Source of the DNA: Clostridiales bacterium | GTDB lineage: Bacteria > Bacillota > Clostridia > Oscillospirales > Butyricicoccaceae | Assembly (NCBI GenBank): GCA_019420045.1 | Contig: JAHZHY010000324.1 | Span: 1 to 8,797, forward strand | Reading direction: 5' to 3' | DNA length: 8,797 nt | In this document: in pieces, positions 5,501-8,797 of the stretch | Layout: the number at the start of each line of letters is the position of its first letter | Numbering within the stretch: position 1 is the stretch's first letter | Notes under the pieces: generated by a model | The model's database searches: none | Told to the model about the DNA's origin: nothing | What the model saw: only the letters and a program-made list of their open reading frames with translations | Made by a program: the position numbers and the translations under genes

Positions 5501-6670
5501 ATGCTGGCTATCACCGGCGGCAAACTGGTCACCATCACCCAGGGCATCCTGGAAAACGGGGTCATCCTCATTGACGAGGGGAAAATCGTCCAGATCGGAG
5601 AAAATATCCCGGTGCCCGAATCGGCCCAGGTCATCGACGCCCAGGGCTGCTGGGTCACCCCTGGTCTGATCGATGCCCACACCCACATCGGCACCGGCAA
5701 CGAACCCTCTTCTTCCGGCAGCACCGGGGATTTTAACGAAACCTCTTCCCCCATCACGCCCCAGGTACGGGTAATGGATTCCTTCAATGCCCGGAATATG
5801 GGCGTGGCCGCCACCCGTCAGGCAGGCTTCACCACCTGCTGCACCCTGCCCGGCTCGGCCAACCTCATTGGCGGCACCGGTTTTGTGTTCAAAACCCGGG
5901 AAGGGCAAGTGGTGGAGCAGCTGCAAATTCCCGGCCACGATGTGATGAAGTTCGCCCTGGGCGAAAATCCCCGCCGGGCCTTTGGTCAAAAGGACAAAAT
6001 GCCCAAGACCCGCATGGGCAGCGCCGCCCTTCTGCGGGAGACACTCTTCACCGCTCGGGAATACGCCCAGGCCAAGGCCGCGGCTCATGGCGATCCTGCC
6101 AGAATGCCCCGGACCGATTTCCGTCTGGAACCTCTGGTGCCGGTGGTAGAAGGAAAAATGAAATGCCGCATCCACTGCCATCGGGTGGATGACATCGCCA
6201 CCGCCATCCGCATCGCCAAGGAGTTCCACCTGGATTACGCTCTGGAACATGTGACCGAAGGATACCTGATCCCCGAACTTCTGAAAGAAGAGGATGTATT
6301 CTGCACCATCGGCCCCATGATGACCGGTCCCTATAAAGAAGAAGTGTGGAACCGGAGCCTGACCACCCCCGGCAAACTGGCCCGGGCTGGTGTCAAGGTG
6401 TGCATGACCGCCGACAACGGCGTTCTGACCAAATATCTGCCGGTGCACATCGGTCAGTGCATGGCCGCCGGTCTGCCGGAAGCCGATGCCTTCCGCAGTG
6501 TCACCATCCTCCCGGCCCAGCTGCTGGGAATGGCAGATCGGATCGGATCTCTGGAAGTGGGCAAGGACGCCGATATCGCCATCTTTGACGGCCATCCTTT
6601 CTGCAATTTCACCCATTGCACCCATACCATCATCGACGGCGTGGTTTACGGTCCTCACGCCATGGCCTGA
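5501..6670 (+). CDS. Metal-dependent amidohydrolase, imidazolonepropionase-like (COG1228)
   Basis: 389 residues from the ATG at 5501, with AAAGGGG 9 bases upstream and a promoter placing transcription after the earlier in-frame ATGs. The N-terminal beta-sandwich leads to GLIDAHTHIG with the metal pair His60 and His62. Further candidate ligands are Lys150 (VMKFALGENPRRAF, a possible carboxylated lysine), His225/His227 (RIHCHR), His250 (ALEHVTEG) and Asp305 (TADNGV). PGSANLIGGTGF (117-128) and the closing SLEVGKDADIAIFDGHP region, where the strand returns to the sandwich, are typical of this family. These cytosolic enzymes hydrolyse cyclic or linear amides; some act on dipeptides. No hut genes are nearby, so true histidine degradation (HutI) is unlikely, and the substrate cannot be given from sequence. 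It is a single-gene transcript ending in the terminator at 6683-6713. Confidence 0.88.
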   Translation: MLAITGGKLVTITQGILENGVILIDEGKIVQIGENIPVPESAQVIDAQGCWVTPGLIDAHTHIGTGNEPSSSGSTGDFNETSSPITPQVRVMDSFNARNMGVAATRQAGFTTCCTLPGSANLIGGTGFVFKTREGQVVEQLQIPGHDVMKFALGENPRRAFGQKDKMPKTRMGSAALLRETLFTAREYAQAKAAAHGDPARMPRTDFRLEPLVPVVEGKMKCRIHCHRVDDIATAIRIAKEFHLDYALEHVTEGYLIPELLKEEDVFCTIGPMMTGPYKEEVWNRSLTTPGKLARAGVKVCMTADNGVLTKYLPVHIGQCMAAGLPEADAFRSVTILPAQLLGMADRIGSLEVGKDADIAIFDGHPFCNFTHCTHTIIDGVVYGPHAMA

Positions 6671-6682
6671 TCCCTGCACAGC

Positions 6683-6713
6683 AAAAAAGCCGCCCCAAAG
6701 GGCGGCTTTTTTT
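6683..6713. terminator. Bidirectional terminator between the amidohydrolase and the lipid kinase
   Basis: GCCGCCC (6689-6695) pairs with GGGCGGC (6700-6706) around CAAA, with A6 before it and T7 after it. It therefore works on both strands: for the amidohydrolase ending at 6670 and for the convergent kinase gene ending at 6723. Confidence 0.93.
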
Positions 6714-6722
6714 ATTTGTTCA

Positions 6723-7607
6723 TCATACCCGCATCCGCAAAGCCTGGGGGCGCACGGCGATCTCCACTTCGGTGATATCCCCACCAAATTCCCCATCCAA
6801 AGTCCAGGCGGTCTTTTTGGGGAAGGTGAAACGCACCTGGCTGGCTTGGGTCATGGTCATAAACTCGTTGTCAAAATCCCGGGCCAGCAGCTTGCCGGCC
6901 AAAGCGTTCAGCTCCAGCACCGATTGGGGCGCTTTGATGAGCAGCACCTCAAACTGGCCATCGTCCAGCATGGTGTCCACCTTGCCCGCCATGGAAAATC
7001 CACCGATATAATTGGTGTTGCACACAGTGCCGAAGATATAGTCCTCCTCCAGCACTTTCCCGTTGACCTCCACCCGGGCCGGGTAAGTCTGGCCAATGGG
7101 AAGGTTTTTCAGCCCTTCCATAATATAGGCCAGATGTCCCATGGAGTTTTTGGTGCTCTGGGGCGTACTGTAGGACACGGCGGCAAAAGCGCCGAAGGCC
7201 GCTACATAGTTAAAATACTCGCCGCCGAAATCTCCCACATCCAGCACCTTGGTTTCGCCCTCCATGATCACATCCAGGCCCCCTTCCAGGGTCTTGGGAA
7301 GGCCCAGGGAGTTGGCGTAATCGTTGGTGCTGCCCACCGGCAGATATCCCAGTTCCGGCGGGTTGTCCCAGGCCAGAAGGCCGTTGGTGGTGTGATGAAG
7401 AGTGCCATCCCCACCGCAGCAAACCACCATATCGATCCCCTCCACGCCCCGGCCCCGAAGGATTTCCCGGGCGCCCAGGCCCTCCTGGGTGGGATAGACG
7501 ATCACCTCATACCCGCCTCGGGAAAATCGCTGGATGATCATATCCAGATTCCGGGCAATATGGGCCCGTCCCGCTTTGGGGTTATACAGCAGCAACATTC
7601 TTTTCAT
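6723..7607 (-). CDS. Diacylglycerol kinase family lipid kinase (YegS/DgkB-like)
   Basis: 294 residues. It transfers phosphate from ATP to a lipid alcohol, probably diacylglycerol, at the inner face of the membrane, returning it to phospholipid or teichoic-acid-linked lipid turnover. Visible motifs are NPKAG (9-13), CCGGDGTLHHTTNGL (63-77), LPVGSTNDYANSLG (89-102) and, near the end, WTLDGEFGG; together these are the soluble DAGK-catalytic fold of DgkB, YegS and BmrU. The usual length for the family is near 300. The ATG at 7605-7607 is preferred because GAGGAG lies about 11 bases upstream; a GTG four codons earlier (7617-7619) directly abuts that site and cannot use it. It is transcribed alone. 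No membrane segment is seen, as expected. Which lipid it prefers (diacylglycerol or other) is not visible. Confidence 0.9.
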   Translation of the reverse strand: MKRMLLLYNPKAGRAHIARNLDMIIQRFSRGGYEVIVYPTQEGLGAREILRGRGVEGIDMVVCCGGDGTLHHTTNGLLAWDNPPELGYLPVGSTNDYANSLGLPKTLEGGLDVIMEGETKVLDVGDFGGEYFNYVAAFGAFAAVSYSTPQSTKNSMGHLAYIMEGLKNLPIGQTYPARVEVNGKVLEEDYIFGTVCNTNYIGGFSMAGKVDTMLDDGQFEVLLIKAPQSVLELNALAGKLLARDFDNEFMTMTQASQVRFTFPKKTAWTLDGEFGGDITEVEIAVRPQALRMRV

Positions 7608-7684
7608 AGTATGGGTCACTCCTCATCATCCCCGCTCCGGGGAAACCGGCGGCTTTACCTGCGCCGTCCATGAAATCTTTTACC

Positions 7685-7693
7685 ATCATATCA
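7685..7693 (-). promoter_or_regulatory. Extended -10 promoter element for the lipid kinase gene
   Basis: On the minus strand TGATATGAT, an extended -10 (TGN-TATGAT), lies about 80 bases before the kinase start. The -35 position holds only TTTTCT, so recognition would rest on the extended -10. The leader is GC-rich in its second half. Confidence 0.4.
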
Positions 7694-7754
7694 GATAAAT
7701 GTGAACAAGAAAAGACTATTTTGCCGATTCCTGTCTTTGTTTTCCTCTTCTCCA

Positions 7755-7783
7755 TTGCGCGACATGGGAAAACAAGATATAAT
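7755..7783 (+). promoter_or_regulatory. Promoter of the rarA gene
   Basis: TTGCGC (7755-7760), 17 bases, then a perfect TATAAT (7778-7783). Transcription would start near 7790, giving a 5' leader of about 76 bases. The region 7608-7865 between the lipid kinase and rarA holds this promoter, the divergent one and a GC-rich structured leader; I see no gene in it. Confidence 0.65.
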
Positions 7784-7816
7784 TTTTCTGTTGTGAAGCA
7801 TCCGGCAAATCATCGC

Positions 7817-7854
7817 GCCGCCGGGCTTCTCCCCTTCGGCCGCTGCGCGGCGGC
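7817..7854 (+). other. GC-rich hairpins in the rarA 5' leader
   Basis: GCCGCCG (7817-7823) can pair with CGGCGGC (7848-7854). A shorter hairpin, GCCGC (7839-7843) with GCGGC (7847-7851), uses part of the same 3' arm, so the two exclude each other. The shared arm ends just before the AGGTGA ribosome binding site (7857-7862). It has no T-run, so it is not a terminator. Confidence 0.35.
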
Positions 7855-7865
7855 ACAGGTGAAAC

Positions 7866-8797
7866 ATGGACAAACCTCTGGCAGACCGGCTGCGCCCCCA
7901 ATCCCTGGACGATGTGGTGGGCCAGCGCCATCTGATCGGTCCCGACGGCATTCTTCGCCGCCTCATCGAAAACGGGCATATTCCCAACATGATCTTCTAC
8001 GGCCCCTCCGGCGTGGGCAAAACCACTCTGGCCGGCATCATCGCCCGTCAGACCAACCGGAAGCTCTACCGGCTCAATGCCACCACCGCTTCCCTCAGCG
8101 ATATCAAAGCCATTGTGGATGAGCTGGACACTTTCTTGGCTCCCCAGGGAGTGCTGCTCTATCTGGACGAAATCCAGTATTTCAATAAAAAACAGCAGCA
8201 ATCCCTGTTGGAGTTCATGGAAAACGGGAAGATCACCCTCATCGCCTCCACCACGGAAAACCCCTATTTTTATGTATACAACGCCATCCTGAGCCGGAGC
8301 ACCGTCTTTGAATTTCAGCCGGTGACGGTAGAAGATGTGGAACAGGCGGTGCGCCGGGCCTTTTCCCTCTGCGCCCGGGAAAGCCATATCAAGATCTCCC
8401 TGGAAGAAGGGGTGATCGGCCACATCGCCCGGGCCTGCGGCGGGGATGTGCGCAAATCCATCAATGCTGTGGAGCTTCTGTTCTCCGCCGCCCAGGAGGA
8501 TGAAGAGACCGAAAGCCTGTTTGTCAGCCTGGAGGATGCCCGGCAAGTGACCCAGGCCTCTGCGGTCAAATACGACAGGGACGGGGACAGCCATTACGAC
8601 ATCCTTTCCGCGTTCCACAAATCCCTGCGGGGAAGTGATCCCGATGCCGCCCTTTACTATCTCTCCCGGCTGCTTCTGGCAGGGGACATCCCCTCGGCGG
8701 CCCGGCGGCTTCTGGCCTGCGCCAGCGAGGATGTGGGGCTTGCTTATCCCCAGGCGGCAGTCATCGTCAAGGCCTGTGTGGATTCGGCTTTGCAGCT
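7866..8797 (+). CDS. rarA: RarA/MgsA, replication-associated recombination AAA+ ATPase (partial, 3' end missing)
   Basis: 310 codons are present; the gene runs off the right edge (the family is usually about 420-450 residues). RarA acts as a tetramer at stalled or collapsed replication forks, with SSB and the replisome. The start is the ATG at 7866, after a modest AGGTGA site. MDKPLADRLRPQSLDDVVGQ is the classic opening. Walker A GPSGVGKT is at 46-53, Walker B LLYLDE at 97-102, sensor 1 ASTTENP at 127-133, the arginine-finger region ILSRS at 141-145 and the sensor-2-type GDVRKSIN at 193-200. After Walker B it reads IQYFNKKQQQ instead of the E. coli-type IHRFNKxQQD; I recall this from other clostridial copies, so I take it as a lineage variant. 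The C-terminal oligomerisation part starts with the SHYDILSAFHKSLRGSDPDA region and the LLLAGD and ASEDVGLA motifs. Confidence 0.93.
   Translation, partial: MDKPLADRLRPQSLDDVVGQRHLIGPDGILRRLIENGHIPNMIFYGPSGVGKTTLAGIIARQTNRKLYRLNATTASLSDIKAIVDELDTFLAPQGVLLYLDEIQYFNKKQQQSLLEFMENGKITLIASTTENPYFYVYNAILSRSTVFEFQPVTVEDVEQAVRRAFSLCARESHIKISLEEGVIGHIARACGGDVRKSINAVELLFSAAQEDEETESLFVSLEDARQVTQASAVKYDRDGDSHYDILSAFHKSLRGSDPDAALYYLSRLLLAGDIPSAARRLLACASEDVGLAYPQAAVIVKACVDSALQ

Noticed and set aside
5246..6796. A 516-codon open frame on the minus strand opposite the amidohydrolase
   Set aside because: Same kind of shadow: it crosses the bidirectional terminator and the promoter region and shows no domain.
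6486..7673. A 395-codon plus-strand frame crossing from the amidohydrolase into the lipid kinase region
   Set aside because: It reads through the strong terminator at 6683-6713 and lies opposite the motif-bearing kinase gene.
1..8797. CRISPR arrays, tRNA/rRNA genes, insertion sequences or prophage parts
   Set aside because: No regularly spaced repeats, cloverleaf sequences, transposase motifs or terminal inverted repeats were seen in the window.

Overview
The window looks like chromosomal DNA from a GC-rich, strictly anaerobic member of the Clostridia (Firmicutes). I lean towards the Oscillospiraceae/Ruminococcaceae of the gut, because of the strong AGGAGG-type ribosome binding sites, the compact operons with simple hairpin-plus-T terminators, the [FeFe] hydrogenase, and the clostridial variant of RarA. 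The species cannot be named from the sequence.

Layout. (1) Positions 1-585, minus strand: a DUF134 helix-turn-helix protein overlaps the start of a NifX/NifB-type iron-molybdenum cofactor-binding protein that runs off the left edge. (2) Positions 586-768: a divergent control region with a clear minus-strand promoter bracketed by two copies of a TGACATAwGT-like site, and a plus-strand -10 box for the hydrogenase operon. (3) Positions 769-4343, plus strand: a two-gene operon, translationally coupled through a 7-base overlap. It encodes a NuoF-type iron-sulfur domain fused to a GltD/NfnB-like NAD(P)H:FAD oxidoreductase, then a complete CpI-like [FeFe] hydrogenase. A strong terminator follows. 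(4) Positions 4399-5361, minus strand: a FlaR-like P-loop kinase, a remnant of an XRE regulator, and a small membrane protein. (5) Positions 5501-6670, plus strand: an imidazolonepropionase-like amidohydrolase. (6) Positions 6723-7607, minus strand: a diacylglycerol/lipid kinase that shares a bidirectional terminator with the amidohydrolase. (7) Positions 7866 to the right edge, plus strand: RarA/MgsA AAA+ ATPase, incomplete.

How it works together. The most interesting unit is the left half. The hydrogenase and its flavoprotein probably form a soluble complex that passes electrons between H2/H+ and a pyridine nucleotide (I infer NADP(H)) through a chain of FeS clusters. It lacks the NuoE-like subunit and the FMN-binding part of NuoF found in known electron-bifurcating hydrogenases. 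This matches what I remember of the poorly characterised 'glutamate synthase-linked' group A2 [FeFe] hydrogenases. The divergent DUF134/NifX pair is placed to sense or handle iron-sulfur status and perhaps regulate the hydrogenase. The right half is mostly housekeeping or general metabolism.
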